From: Gammaproteobacteria bacterium
Lineage (GTDB): Bacteria; Pseudomonadota; Gammaproteobacteria; Pseudomonadales; Azotimanducaceae
Length of the DNA stretch: 40,612 bases
Assembly (NCBI GenBank): GCA_012961165.1
Contig: DTZW01000073.1
Span: 1 to 40,612 of the forward strand
Direction of reading: 5' to 3'
The position numbers and the translations under genes are program-made. Below are positions 25,518 to 33,701 of the stretch, piece after piece. Positions within the stretch are counted from its first letter, which is position 1. Each line of letters begins with the position of its first letter. The notes under the pieces are model-generated. The model had not been told where the DNA came from. It worked only from the letters and a program-made list of their open reading frames with translations, and did not search any database.

Positions 25518-26900
25518 CTGACGTCGCTACTGGATTTACCTTTACACAAACAACTGTTCAAGGCGCTCGATACACTGGGATTCAGCGAGGCTACCGAGGT
25601 TCAAAGCAGCGCCATACCGGCAATTCTTGAAGGTCGGGATGTCATGGTATCGGCCAAAACCGGCAGTGGTAAAACTGCCGCGTTCCTGTTGCCGATGCTG
25701 GATCACATGCTCCGAATGGACGCTCCAGGCCACGGTACGCGAGGATTGATTCTTCTGCCGACACGGGAACTTGCACTCCAGACGGTAAAGACCTTCGAGA
25801 AACTCTCGAAATTCACGCCTATCAAGTGCGGCATTGTCATCGGTGGTGAAGCTTATAAACATCAGATTGCATCGTTACGCAAAAACCCTGAAGTGATTAT
25901 CGCGACGCCCGGCCGACTGGTAGAGCATCTGGACAAGGGCTCAATCGATTTCGATGATCTTGAGTTTCTGGTGCTTGATGAGGCTGACCGGATGCTAGAC
26001 ATGGGTTTTACAGAGGATATGAATACGATAGCCGCCTCCTGCAGGGAGCAGCGACAGAACCTGTTGTTTTCGGCGACATTGAAACATAGGAACTTTGGCC
26101 GTATTCAGGATATTTTAGACAATCCTGTCTCTATTGAAGTTGACTCCTTCAAGGAAGGACATAGCCAGATAACCCAACAAATGGTTTTGGCCGACGGTGA
26201 TGATCACAAACAAAAGCTGATCAAAGCACTGGTAGAAGAAGAAAAAGCTGAAAAGGTTTTTGTTTTTTGCAAAACCCGGGCGCAATGCACTGAGGTCGGC
26301 CAACATCTCGCCGCGACGGAGTTGAAGGTCGGGTATCTGCATGGCGAGATCCCGCAAAGTGACCGGAAGCAGGTGTTGAATCGATTCCGGGATGGCAAGT
26401 TGCAGGTGCTGGTAGCGACCGATGTCGCAGCCAGGGGCCTCGATGTGTCTGACGTTGACCTGGTGATCAATTACACCGTGGCCCATTCGGGCGATGACCA
26501 TGTACATCGGGTTGGAAGAACCGGACGTGCTGGAAGGCAAGGCAAGGCGGTTACGCTGGTTAACCGTATCGACTGGAACAAGAACTCCAGTATCGAGCGT
26601 TATCTGAAAATTCGCTTTGAACTGCGATCGGTGAAGGGTCTGAAGGCCGACTATACAGGTCCCGGTAAGCTGAAGAAGTCGGGCAAGGCTGCCGGGGCCA
26701 GGAAAAAACCCCGCAAACTTCCTGCGTCAAAAAGTCCTGCCCCAAAGAAGCGTGCCAGGAATAAGAAAAACATCGGCAAGGGACGCAAGGCGAAGGGAGG
26801 CGAGACTAAGGCGGACGAAACTAATTCAGATGAAACTAATGCATATGAAGCTAAGGGAAGCAGCCTTTATAGCAAATATCGCAAAAAAACGCCGAAGTAG
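25518..26900 (+). CDS. srmB: DEAD-box RNA helicase, SrmB-like
   Basis: 460 residues, ATP-dependent RNA helicase, probably in 50S ribosome assembly. The frame upstream of the first ATG (25644) encodes the Q motif (GFSEATEVQSSAIPAIL) and LPLHKQLFKALDTLG, so the gene must start earlier. The best site is CTG at 25518. Motifs in order: AKTGSGKTAAF (I), PTRELA (Ia), TPGR (Ib), LDEADRMLDMGF (II), FSAT (III), VATDVAARGLD, and HRVGRTGRAGRQG (VI). The basic tail, with KKRARNKKNIGKGRKAKGG, closely resembles the SrmB C-terminus, which is why SrmB is preferred over RhlE. An ETKADETNSDETNAYE-type acidic repeat ends the tail. Confidence 0.88.
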   Translation: MTSLLDLPLHKQLFKALDTLGFSEATEVQSSAIPAILEGRDVMVSAKTGSGKTAAFLLPMLDHMLRMDAPGHGTRGLILLPTRELALQTVKTFEKLSKFTPIKCGIVIGGEAYKHQIASLRKNPEVIIATPGRLVEHLDKGSIDFDDLEFLVLDEADRMLDMGFTEDMNTIAASCREQRQNLLFSATLKHRNFGRIQDILDNPVSIEVDSFKEGHSQITQQMVLADGDDHKQKLIKALVEEEKAEKVFVFCKTRAQCTEVGQHLAATELKVGYLHGEIPQSDRKQVLNRFRDGKLQVLVATDVAARGLDVSDVDLVINYTVAHSGDDHVHRVGRTGRAGRQGKAVTLVNRIDWNKNSSIERYLKIRFELRSVKGLKADYTGPGKLKKSGKAAGARKKPRKLPASKSPAPKKRARNKKNIGKGRKAKGGETKADETNSDETNAYEAKGSSLYSKYRKKTPK

Positions 26901-26930
26901 CAGAAGGGGGGCGGGCTGTAGTTGGTTTGC

Positions 26931-27425
26931 TCACTCGTCAGCGCATTGCTGTAGTTGCCAATCTTCGTTAGGTTGCTCTATGAAGCGCGGCGTTTCACCC
27001 TTGAGCAAAGCGATAATACCCGTCGTCATATTCCCCAGGGCCACTTCCAGCGCCTGGCCTATTTCGGGCTCATTCAATTTGTTATCAGCGGTCATCTTGC
27101 CGGCCCAACGAATGGTGCAATGATTATCATCAATTGGGGTCACCGTGGCGACAACGGTATAGTTCTGCATACCGATGGGCTTACCCGCGGTGAGCGTGTA
27201 GGAAAACATCCGCTTGTCGTTATCAAAGGCAATTAACCTGTGTTGTACATAACCTTGGGTCGCGAGCTCGATATCGCGGATCATGCCGATCCCTTCGCCT
27301 TTGACTGTGATTCTGCTTTCATCCCCGCGAGGAATCCAATTCAGCACACGATCATAATGGCGGACTTCTTCCCAGACTGTCTCTGCGGAAAGGTCAGTAT
27401 GGCGCTTGTGTTCAATCTCTATCAT
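26931..27425 (-). CDS. SRPBCC/START-fold protein (polyketide cyclase-like)
   Basis: 164 residues with the SRPBCC (Bet v1-like) pattern: an N-terminal strand IEIEHKRHTDLSAETVWEEV, then a VLNWIPRGDESRITVKG helix-strand block, alternating strands around FSYTLTAGKPIGMQNYTV, and a long C-terminal helix (EIGQALEVALGNMTTGIIALL). This fold binds small hydrophobic ligands or catalyses ring chemistry, but no catalytic residues can be assigned. The frame extends to 27527, but ATG 27425 is chosen because GGAGAGGAGAG lies just upstream. It converges on the helicase gene and is close to the truncated P450 gene on the same strand. Confidence 0.78.
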   Translation of the reverse strand: MIEIEHKRHTDLSAETVWEEVRHYDRVLNWIPRGDESRITVKGEGIGMIRDIELATQGYVQHRLIAFDNDKRMFSYTLTAGKPIGMQNYTVVATVTPIDDNHCTIRWAGKMTADNKLNEPEIGQALEVALGNMTTGIIALLKGETPRFIEQPNEDWQLQQCADE

Positions 27426-27629
27426 ATTTTGTTCTCTCCTCTCCTTGCGTTGTGTGTGGCAAGAAACCACTTCACCTGCAGGAAAACAACGCCCGTTGGG
27501 GCGCTTTACTCCAAGCCGATAGAACACTAATCTGGAATAGACTTACCTGCAAGCAAGCGAGATGTTGATGGCTGCCAATACAGATATTGATTCGAGTATA
27601 TTTTTCAGTAAGGAATATGCGGACAAGTC

Positions 27630-28346
27630 TTACCCCTCGTTTACTCCAGGTTGAAATTGTTGAGAGATCAACAGCCGGTGAATATCAGGCCTGTCTTGAT
27701 CCGCGGTTCTGTTAAAACTGCTTGTTGGTGCGAAGATACCGTTACCATGGGGTGCTAGACGCAAGGTAACGTGTATCCTTGAAATGACAGGATATGAGAG
27801 GGCGTGAAGGCGTACTGGCATTTCCGTGATGCCAGGCACAAAGTTCGAGGGTAATCTTTTCACCTCTCCGACGACTTCAGATACCTTGTCGACCCAATCG
27901 AATGTTTCTCCGATTGGAAGGCCGTCCAGGATGAGCGCAGCTTTATCTCGGATAATACTCTCGAGTTTACTAAGGTTGCTCGGACTTGTTGTAGGGGTTA
28001 CGACTTTGCGCTGCACGTCATGTTTCGGCTGATCCATGGCGATAAAATTAGGCGGGTTAAAATCGTCGTTAACAAGGCCTATCGCAATCGCGCCATCAGA
28101 TGAAAATATCTTATGGTTGGTATCAACCGTCTTGATGTCTTCAAAACGGGTATTCGACCAGAATGAGCCTGCTTTACTATCTGCACAAAAGTGAAGCGGA
28201 TCTTCTTTTCTTAGTCGCTCAAACCAAGCTTCGTGAACATTAGCTTGGTAGAGCTCAGGCCGGCTCATATTAAATTTGTCTAACGGAACGTCATAAGGGT
28301 TAACTTCCACCCAACTATCCAGCTTTTCGATTTCGGCCCAGTTCAT
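27630..28346 (-). pseudogene. Truncated cytochrome P450 (N-terminal part only)
   Basis: 238 residues. The first about 165 are a bacterial P450 N-terminus: NPYDVPLDKFNMSRPELYQ, WFERLRKEDPLHF, FWSNTRFEDIKTVDTNHKIFSS, and FIAMDQPKHDVQRKVVTPTTSP, the C-helix region near the haem. After FDWVDKVS the sequence stops looking like P450, and the last about 70 residues are unrecognised. The I-helix, ExxR and the Cys haem ligand are all missing, and a stop follows at 27630. The protein cannot be a functional P450. A P450 C-terminus survives on the same strand at 1433-1745, 26 kb away, but I cannot show they were one gene. Start ATG 28346. Confidence 0.78.
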
Positions 28347-28535
28347 ATTTATCTCTTAGTCGGTTTTGTAGGTGGGTAATATTCATGAATCAATGGCGTG
28401 GAGCATAGGCGAGCCTCGATTTGTCACCACTGGGATTGTTTTGTTGACAGGTGGTAGTCGCGTGGTCAGATACTTGGTAACGAGTGACGGTGAGTGGTTT
28501 ACTCTTACTATTCCTTTCGCAAGAGCCGGCTTCTC

Positions 28536-29333
28536 ATGAAGACCCCAATTTACCTTATGTTTATCTTAACGCTGTGTCTGAATGCTCACGCTGCAGACTG
28601 GGATATCAGTGGAACGGTCAAGACCAGTGGAGGTGAGCTTCACTACCGAGTGTCCGGAACAGGTAAACCACTACTATTACTCCATGGCTACTCGGGGTAT
28701 GGCGAACAGTGGCGGGGTTTTCTGGATGAATTCGTAGATAATTACAAGGTGATTGCTGTAGATTTACCCGGTCACGGACAGTCCAGCAAACTGCGGAGTA
28801 GTTTTATCATCGCAGACGCTGCCAGAGATATGTGGCAACTGATGGATCACCTGGGCGTGAAACAGATTCATGGCGTGGGTTATTCTGCTGGGGGTATGAC
28901 ATTGTTGCAGATGGCATTACAGGAGCCCTCAAGAGTTCAATCGATGGTTTTGGCCGCCAGCGCTTTTACCGTTCTTGAAGATCGCTCTGGTGAGCCGTTC
29001 GAACTGCTACCAGAGGCGTACCGGCAGGACCTGCTGCGTAATCACAATGGAGATATGGAAAAGATCCGTTCAATGCTCAGCGCGAAGTTTGTCGCGGATA
29101 TAAAGGTTTCGGACCTCAGGGATCTTAAAACCCCTACCCTGTTGGTGTCAGGTGACCGGGACGAATCGTTTCCATTGCCTGTTGTCGTTGAAACCTACTT
29201 GGCTTTGCCCAGGGCTAAGTTGTGGATAGTCCCGGGGGTTGGGCATGCGCTTTTTTGGCCCTGGGGTGGCAGTGAGCGTTTGGCGAAGCAGTTCCCTGCG
29301 GAAGTTTTGCGGTTTTTCTGTGAGGTTCAATAG
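28536..29333 (+). CDS. Exported alpha/beta hydrolase
   Basis: 265 residues. A signal peptide at 1-19 (TPIYLMFILTLCLNAHA) suggests a periplasmic enzyme. The fold motifs follow: LLLHGYSGYGEQW, AVDLPGHGQSSKL, the nucleophile elbow GVGYSAGGM with Ser117, the acid in LLVSGDRDES, and the His in VPGVGHALFW. This is an esterase- or epoxide-hydrolase-like enzyme of unknown substrate. The frame extends to GTG 28494, but that would put 14 charged residues before the signal peptide, so ATG 28536 is preferred. It is divergent from the truncated P450 and is followed by the acyl-CoA dehydrogenase-like gene on the same strand. Confidence 0.85.
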   Translation: MKTPIYLMFILTLCLNAHAADWDISGTVKTSGGELHYRVSGTGKPLLLLHGYSGYGEQWRGFLDEFVDNYKVIAVDLPGHGQSSKLRSSFIIADAARDMWQLMDHLGVKQIHGVGYSAGGMTLLQMALQEPSRVQSMVLAASAFTVLEDRSGEPFELLPEAYRQDLLRNHNGDMEKIRSMLSAKFVADIKVSDLRDLKTPTLLVSGDRDESFPLPVVVETYLALPRAKLWIVPGVGHALFWPWGGSERLAKQFPAEVLRFFCEVQ

Positions 29334-29384
29334 ATCTAAAACTTTAAAGGGGCGCAACAGGATATGGGATGTGGCAGTTTTTAA

Positions 29385-30599
29385 ATGCAGCGTGCTAACT
29401 GTAATCCCAAGAGTCCAATTGTTATAGTGCCTCGTATGTTACCAGGCAACCTTATACTGGCACCGTTGTTGGATATGATCGCTGCGCAGGCAGGTGAGGC
29501 GGACTCGAACCGTTCCGTTTCGCCGCAAGTTATCAGCGAGTTAAAAAGCAACGACATTATGCGTTTCACAGCCGCCGAGTCTTTGGGTGGGTTAGATCAA
29601 TCCTGTACAAGAGTCGGGCAGGAGTTAGAGGCTATTGCAGCGGCGTGTAGCTCGACGGCCTGGTGCCTTTGGAATCACCTGAGCACCTTTCATTTTTTTT
29701 GCGGTTTGCTTGGGCCAAAGCACGCAGATTTCCTTGGTGATATCGTTAGCAAGCATGAGTGGGTTTGTTTCCCCGCAGGGGCAAGCACGGCAGTGATAGG
29801 ATCGCAGACGAATCAAGAAATTTCACTGCAGGGTAAGGCTGCGTTTGGATCCGGTGCACGCTACGGTGAATGGGCCGGTGTCGCTTTTATGCACGAAGAT
29901 GACCAGGCACCGAGTTTCTCTATGGTCAATTTAAGCCAATCAGGCGTAGACATTGATCGTAATTGGTTTGCGATGAGCCTGCGCGCCAGCGCAACGGATA
30001 CTGTCCTCTATGAAGGGGCCAGGATTCCTGCTTCACGCCGAGTCGAGTTTCCTTTCATGTATCGGGTGCCTTTCAGGGACCCGGGTCGCCCGATGATTGC
30101 ACACCGTTACCGGGAGGATTGGGTTGGACTGTCAGATATGTGGTTGGGTGCTATTGCTGTTGGTTTAACTCAAGCAGCGCTTGATGAAGTGACTGAAGGA
30201 ATTAAGGGTCGCGTAGCAATTATGGGTGTAAAGGTGGCAGAACGGCCAACTGTGCATGTCAATCTGGGGCAGTCCCAGGCGAGGATAAATGCAGCCCGGG
30301 ATACAATCTTTGCAGCTTTAGCAGAAACGGATGTGCGTATCGACATCCAGAAAATTCCTGACGAAACAGACTATCTGCGACAGCTTTCAGTATCGATGAA
30401 TGCCCTGCAACAATGCGAAGGCGCTATGCGTTTGCTATTGCGTGTGATGGGCGGCAATGGTCTGCGCGAAGGTCCGGCTTTTGAGCGACGTTTTCGCGAT
30501 TTACAGGCGATGCCTTTACACATCAATGCGCATCAGGACCGTGTAAGTGAACAGCTTGGTCGACACCTGCTGGGGTTACCGACTGAAAACCCTTTCTAG
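29385..30599 (+). CDS. Acyl-CoA dehydrogenase-like flavoprotein (HsaA/DszC monooxygenase type)
   Basis: 404 residues. The architecture is that of acyl-CoA dehydrogenases: an N-terminal helical domain, a middle strand domain (FGSGARYGEWAGVAFMHED), and a C-terminal four-helix bundle with MRLLLRVMGGNGLREGPAFERRFRD, where the arginines and Gly-Gly close the flavin site. The usual acyl-CoA catalytic Glu position is not obvious, and the 'SSTAWCLWNHLS' stretch is typical of the flavin-dependent monooxygenase branch (HsaA, DszC), so hydroxylation with reduced flavin from a separate reductase is likely. The start is uncertain (29385 or Met at 29436); neither has a good ribosome-binding site. It lies 51 bp after the hydrolase gene. 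Confidence 0.82.
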   Translation: MQRANCNPKSPIVIVPRMLPGNLILAPLLDMIAAQAGEADSNRSVSPQVISELKSNDIMRFTAAESLGGLDQSCTRVGQELEAIAAACSSTAWCLWNHLSTFHFFCGLLGPKHADFLGDIVSKHEWVCFPAGASTAVIGSQTNQEISLQGKAAFGSGARYGEWAGVAFMHEDDQAPSFSMVNLSQSGVDIDRNWFAMSLRASATDTVLYEGARIPASRRVEFPFMYRVPFRDPGRPMIAHRYREDWVGLSDMWLGAIAVGLTQAALDEVTEGIKGRVAIMGVKVAERPTVHVNLGQSQARINAARDTIFAALAETDVRIDIQKIPDETDYLRQLSVSMNALQQCEGAMRLLLRVMGGNGLREGPAFERRFRDLQAMPLHINAHQDRVSEQLGRHLLGLPTENPF

Positions 30600-30713
30600 G
30601 CAATCGGGCAGCGCCAAACCTGGAAGTTTTCTGGTTTACTGAAAACCCTAGGGAGTGCCCACAGGCCATTTTGATTGCGGGTAAACTCGGCCTTCCGTTG
30701 TACCATAATCAGG

Positions 30714-31007
30714 TCAAGGCGCGTAGTAATCAGGATTATCACCGATCCACCTCAGATCCTCATCGTCATCATCAAAAGTAACCTGTAGCAAGAACAGTAC
30801 TTTCCTATCGATGTACGCATCGTTGGTATGTGACACGATCAGTTCGAGTTTGAAAAAATGAATGTATCCTTCAAGCTCGATTGAAAGGGGTGAATAGATA
30901 TTATCCTGGGTCGGCGTCTGCAGCTCTTTTTGACTAACAATATGCTAGAGCGTGGTGTCGGCAATACTTACCGTCGCAGCGCTGATAGAGGTGATCAACA
31001 ACGTCAT
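30714..31007 (-). pseudogene. Small exported protein ORF interrupted by an in-frame amber codon
   Basis: An ATG at 31007 opens a 97-codon frame that ends at TGA 30714. It starts with a signal-peptide-like MTLLITSISAATVSIADTTL, then a single TAG at 30945-30947 (codon 21), then 76 uninterrupted residues including SQKELQTPTQDNIYSPLS, SIELEGYIHFFKLELIVSH, and an acidic end, DDDDEDLRWIGDNPDYYAP. One base change (for example CAG to TAG) would explain the interruption. No homologue is recognised. It could be a pseudogene, a sequencing error, or amber-suppressed. The rest of the gap (30600-30713 and 31008-31248) holds no supported gene; a separate minus-strand open stretch near 30950-31110 lacks a start. 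Confidence 0.5.
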
Positions 31008-31248
31008 ACACGGTCAAAAAACGTGCTTCACTATCTCGAGAAACCACGTGAACCTGCAAAACGGCCGATGGATGAATACCCGCTAAGATATGAGTGAAAA
31101 TTTCGCGGTCATGTGTTTACCTGATGCTAAATATGTTGTGGAAATAGCGGGCCACGCCTTATGCACCTTTCTACTTTCGATTTGCTAATGGTAATGTAAG
31201 GAAAGCAGACCAGGGCGGAGCATAGTGTGGAACCTTATCGAATTGAAT

Positions 31249-32421
31249 CTAGGCATCCTGGGTCATAAACCGGTCAACCCACGCGTGGTAATTTTGCACG
31301 GCAGGTTCATTCCGGCCGTAAACAAATGATTGGTTGGCACCCGAGTTGATCGACTGCTGAATGCCAAAGCCTATGCGGTAATCTTCATCCTTGACCGCTT
31401 GTAAGACCATCGCGCTAAAGTTTTCGGTAGCCTCAATCTGTTCCTTCGTTTCTGGAGGGCTAGCAGCCAGAATATACTGAACGGTCTCCGTGCTGTCAGG
31501 TTCAGGGCCGGGAAATATCTGGCTAACCAGGCAATGATCACCGAGGATGCCGGAAATGGACAGGTTGGGGAAGCAGGAATGAATCAGGCGAATATGCGCT
31601 TCGGGATTCCACGCTGATTTTTCCTGCGCAGTCAGGTCACCTAATGTCTTGCGACCAAACGTCAATCGCTGGTGCGGTCCATAGGTATCGAGTACCAGCA
31701 AGTTCCCAACGGTGTGTTTCCCGACGGTCTTACCGTGAACCAGGTTGTGGTGATAGGCTTCAAGATAACCATCCATCGTGATTTTCCAGCCGGGACTTTG
31801 CAGTACCCGACTTTCGTGCAGATGCCAGTCAGCGAGCGCTAGCGTATCAAGTTCTGCAGCGAAATCGCCAAGCCACTCATCCAGGTCAAAATGTACATGC
31901 GGCGTCAAACTGACCCAGATTAGACCACTGCGTTCTTCGCACGGTAACTCTGTCAACCCGTACTGCGAATAATCCAATTCCCCAAATGTTTCCGCAGCAT
32001 ATCTTCCTATGAGGGAGCCATCTCGGTCATAGGTCCAGGCGTGATAAGGGCATGCAAAAACCCGACTGGATGAGCGCCCATCTTCACAAAGGCGGGCACC
32101 GCGATGCCGGCATGCATTCAGGAAACATTTGACGCTTCCCTGATCATTTCGGCACAGGATGATCGGCGTTTCCATCACTGTCATCGCCTTATAATCGCCT
32201 GCTTCCGGAAGTTCTAATGATAATGCTAAAGCGAGTGGAAGGTTTTTGAAGATACGTTCACGTTCAGCGGCGTATCGCTCCTGGTTGGTATAAGCCTCGA
32301 CCGGCATTTGCATCGGCTCGGGCGCCATGTCAGTTGTGTGATTCTGAAAATGATCCAGAGCCCTGGTTGCCAGGCCCATCATTTCTTCGTGGCGAGGGTT
32401 TTTAGTCACGACAGTACTCAT
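31249..32421 (-). CDS. Rieske-type aromatic-ring/hydroxylating oxygenase, alpha subunit
   Basis: 390 residues. The N-terminal Rieske domain binds a [2Fe-2S] cluster via CRH at 104-106 and CPYH at 124-127. The catalytic domain has the mononuclear-iron block GYLEAYHHNLVHGKTVG, with His224 or His225 and His229 as likely ligands. It is a non-haem oxygenase that adds oxygen to an aromatic or similar substrate with electrons from a separate ferredoxin reductase; none is encoded next to it. It overlaps the upstream NTF2-like gene by 4 bp (ATGA), so they probably form one unit. Confidence 0.92.
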   Translation of the reverse strand: MSTVVTKNPRHEEMMGLATRALDHFQNHTTDMAPEPMQMPVEAYTNQERYAAERERIFKNLPLALALSLELPEAGDYKAMTVMETPIILCRNDQGSVKCFLNACRHRGARLCEDGRSSSRVFACPYHAWTYDRDGSLIGRYAAETFGELDYSQYGLTELPCEERSGLIWVSLTPHVHFDLDEWLGDFAAELDTLALADWHLHESRVLQSPGWKITMDGYLEAYHHNLVHGKTVGKHTVGNLLVLDTYGPHQRLTFGRKTLGDLTAQEKSAWNPEAHIRLIHSCFPNLSISGILGDHCLVSQIFPGPEPDSTETVQYILAASPPETKEQIEATENFSAMVLQAVKDEDYRIGFGIQQSINSGANQSFVYGRNEPAVQNYHAWVDRFMTQDA

Positions 32422-33002
32422 CCTAACTCTAAAGGACCGTGATTATCGATGAAGCTCTGCCAAGCTGGGAGCGCCTCGGGGTAATCTGCCTCAAATCGGA
32501 TATCGCCCATCAGCACGCGGTTGGCTTGATTTAAACCCTGGCTGTATTCAGTGGCAGGAACGTAATACAGGAACGAAATAACGCGTTTACAGAAACGCCA
32601 TTGACCGTCCGGTTCTCGCCGATAATCATCGGCGTAGCGCATAGCAGCAATTGAAACAACGCCGTTGGGTGTTGTTTCCGCGTGACTGAGTATCAATCCT
32701 TGCGCTTTGTCAGGATCTTCGGAGTCTATTACAACGGTGGTATCGTGCGTCCAATGATAAGCAGGACCACGAATCTTAAATGTCTGTTCAAACATCGTTT
32801 GTATCGCTTCCTTTCCGTCTGCCACCATTGAACCATTGGGAGCGTCAAAACAGGCATCATTACAGAACAGGCTCATCAGTCTATCCATGTCGTGTTCATC
32901 ACAGGCAATGGCATAAGCGGTAACAATGTCGCGAATCGCCTCTTTTGATTCCAGTCGGTCCAGGCGTTCCGCCAAAGCCTCAAGAGTAAGTGTATTGGCC
33001 AT
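32418..33002 (-). CDS. NTF2/SnoaL-fold protein, likely partner of the Rieske oxygenase
   Basis: 194 residues. It opens with LTLEALAERLDRLESKEAIRDIVTAYAIACDEHDMDRLMSLFCND, the standard SnoaL/NTF2-like cone-fold start, followed by AYHWTHDTTVVIDSEDPDKAQGL and a strand block ending SFLYYVP. Such proteins include small oxygenase subunits and dehydratases/isomerases. The 4-bp overlap with the Rieske alpha gene supports a small-subunit or ligand-binding role. ATG 33002 is used; a TTG two codons earlier is possible. An AGGA lies about 11 bp upstream of the ATG. The upstream gap carries a candidate operator at 33290-33309 and a short ORF at 32980-33138. Confidence 0.85.
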   Translation of the reverse strand: MANTLTLEALAERLDRLESKEAIRDIVTAYAIACDEHDMDRLMSLFCNDACFDAPNGSMVADGKEAIQTMFEQTFKIRGPAYHWTHDTTVVIDSEDPDKAQGLILSHAETTPNGVVSIAAMRYADDYRREPDGQWRFCKRVISFLYYVPATEYSQGLNQANRVLMGDIRFEADYPEALPAWQSFIDNHGPLELG

Positions 33003-33138
33003 TATCAATTTTTTCCTGCTCGATCAATGCTCGGGCGTTATCAGTGAAGGGATCTGCTTCCCTTTGCGCTTTAATATCTAATAAAGCTGAGGCCAGCCAG
33101 CGAAATTTGAACGAATACCGGACATTCCAACTTGGCAT
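32980..33138 (-). CDS. Possible 52-residue ORF overlapping the NTF2-like gene start
   Basis: The minus strand from ATG 33138 to TGA 32980 encodes 52 residues beginning MPSWNVRYSFKFRWLASAL and including KAQREADPFTDNARALIEQ. The amino-acid mix looks protein-like, and the frame reads on upstream for 9 codons after a stop. It overlaps the NTF2-like gene by 23 bp in another frame. No family is recognised. It may be a leader peptide, a small subunit, or the 3' end of a decayed gene. Confidence 0.4.
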   Translation of the reverse strand: MPSWNVRYSFKFRWLASALLDIKAQREADPFTDNARALIEQEKIDNGQYTYS

Positions 33139-33289
33139 TTTATCAGTAACCGCAGCGTATTTACGTCATGCTGGTCGCTCGATTTACGAGTCCAGAGGAT
33201 CCTGCCACCGCACTGTGGTGACAGGTGTATTCGCTCTCTATTAGGTTTGATCATAGCATATGTGTAAAAAACCAAATAAAAGCTATTGG

Positions 33290-33309
33290 TGTATACGGTG
33301 ATGTATACG
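33290..33309. promoter_or_regulatory. Candidate operator: tandem TGTATACG sites
   Basis: Two exact 8-bp copies, TGTATACG, separated by GTGA, give a 12-bp repeat period. Each contains the self-complementary GTATAC, so the pair could be read by a TetR/GntR-type dimer on either strand. The site lies about 290 bp upstream of the NTF2-like/Rieske operon and about 390 bp before the divergent flavin monooxygenase, so it could regulate either. No regulator gene is adjacent. Confidence 0.4.
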
Positions 33310-33701
33310 TCAAATTTATCCTACGCGTAAAGTGTCATTGGTACGAAGGCTGGTTTTTGCTTGGCGACTGACTTTTGATTCATTGTTGGGGTGGTAGGCG
33401 CTCATGATTTCCCTTTGAGTTCTTTGCCGCCGATACTGTTTTGCAAGGGAATAATATTTGATATTTGTCTGCTAACAGACTAAGGCGGTCGTTATATTCA
33501 GGTTGTAACAAACATCAGTTTACACAGTAAGAAGTATCCGCCCGCTTGACTGAACATAACCGATTCTGTTGTCGAGAGTAGAAGGCCTGCCAGAAAGTAT
33601 GCGTGTTGACCGACTGCTTCATCGTCTGAGCTTCCATGGCTTGCTATCCGCTTGACCCTACTAATATAGTATCTCCCTCGTGATCAGGGTCGGGCAATTG
33701 G
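33310..33701. other. Intergenic stretch upstream of the flavin monooxygenase
   Basis: About 390 bp, AT-rich, with no frame I can support as a gene. Presumably it holds the promoter of the monooxygenase at 33702, but no sigma70 match was strong enough to place. Confidence 0.4.

Noticed and set aside
30950-31110. Second minus-strand open stretch in the same gap as the amber-interrupted ORF
   Set aside because: No start codon and it runs in a different frame from the better ORF at 30714-31007.
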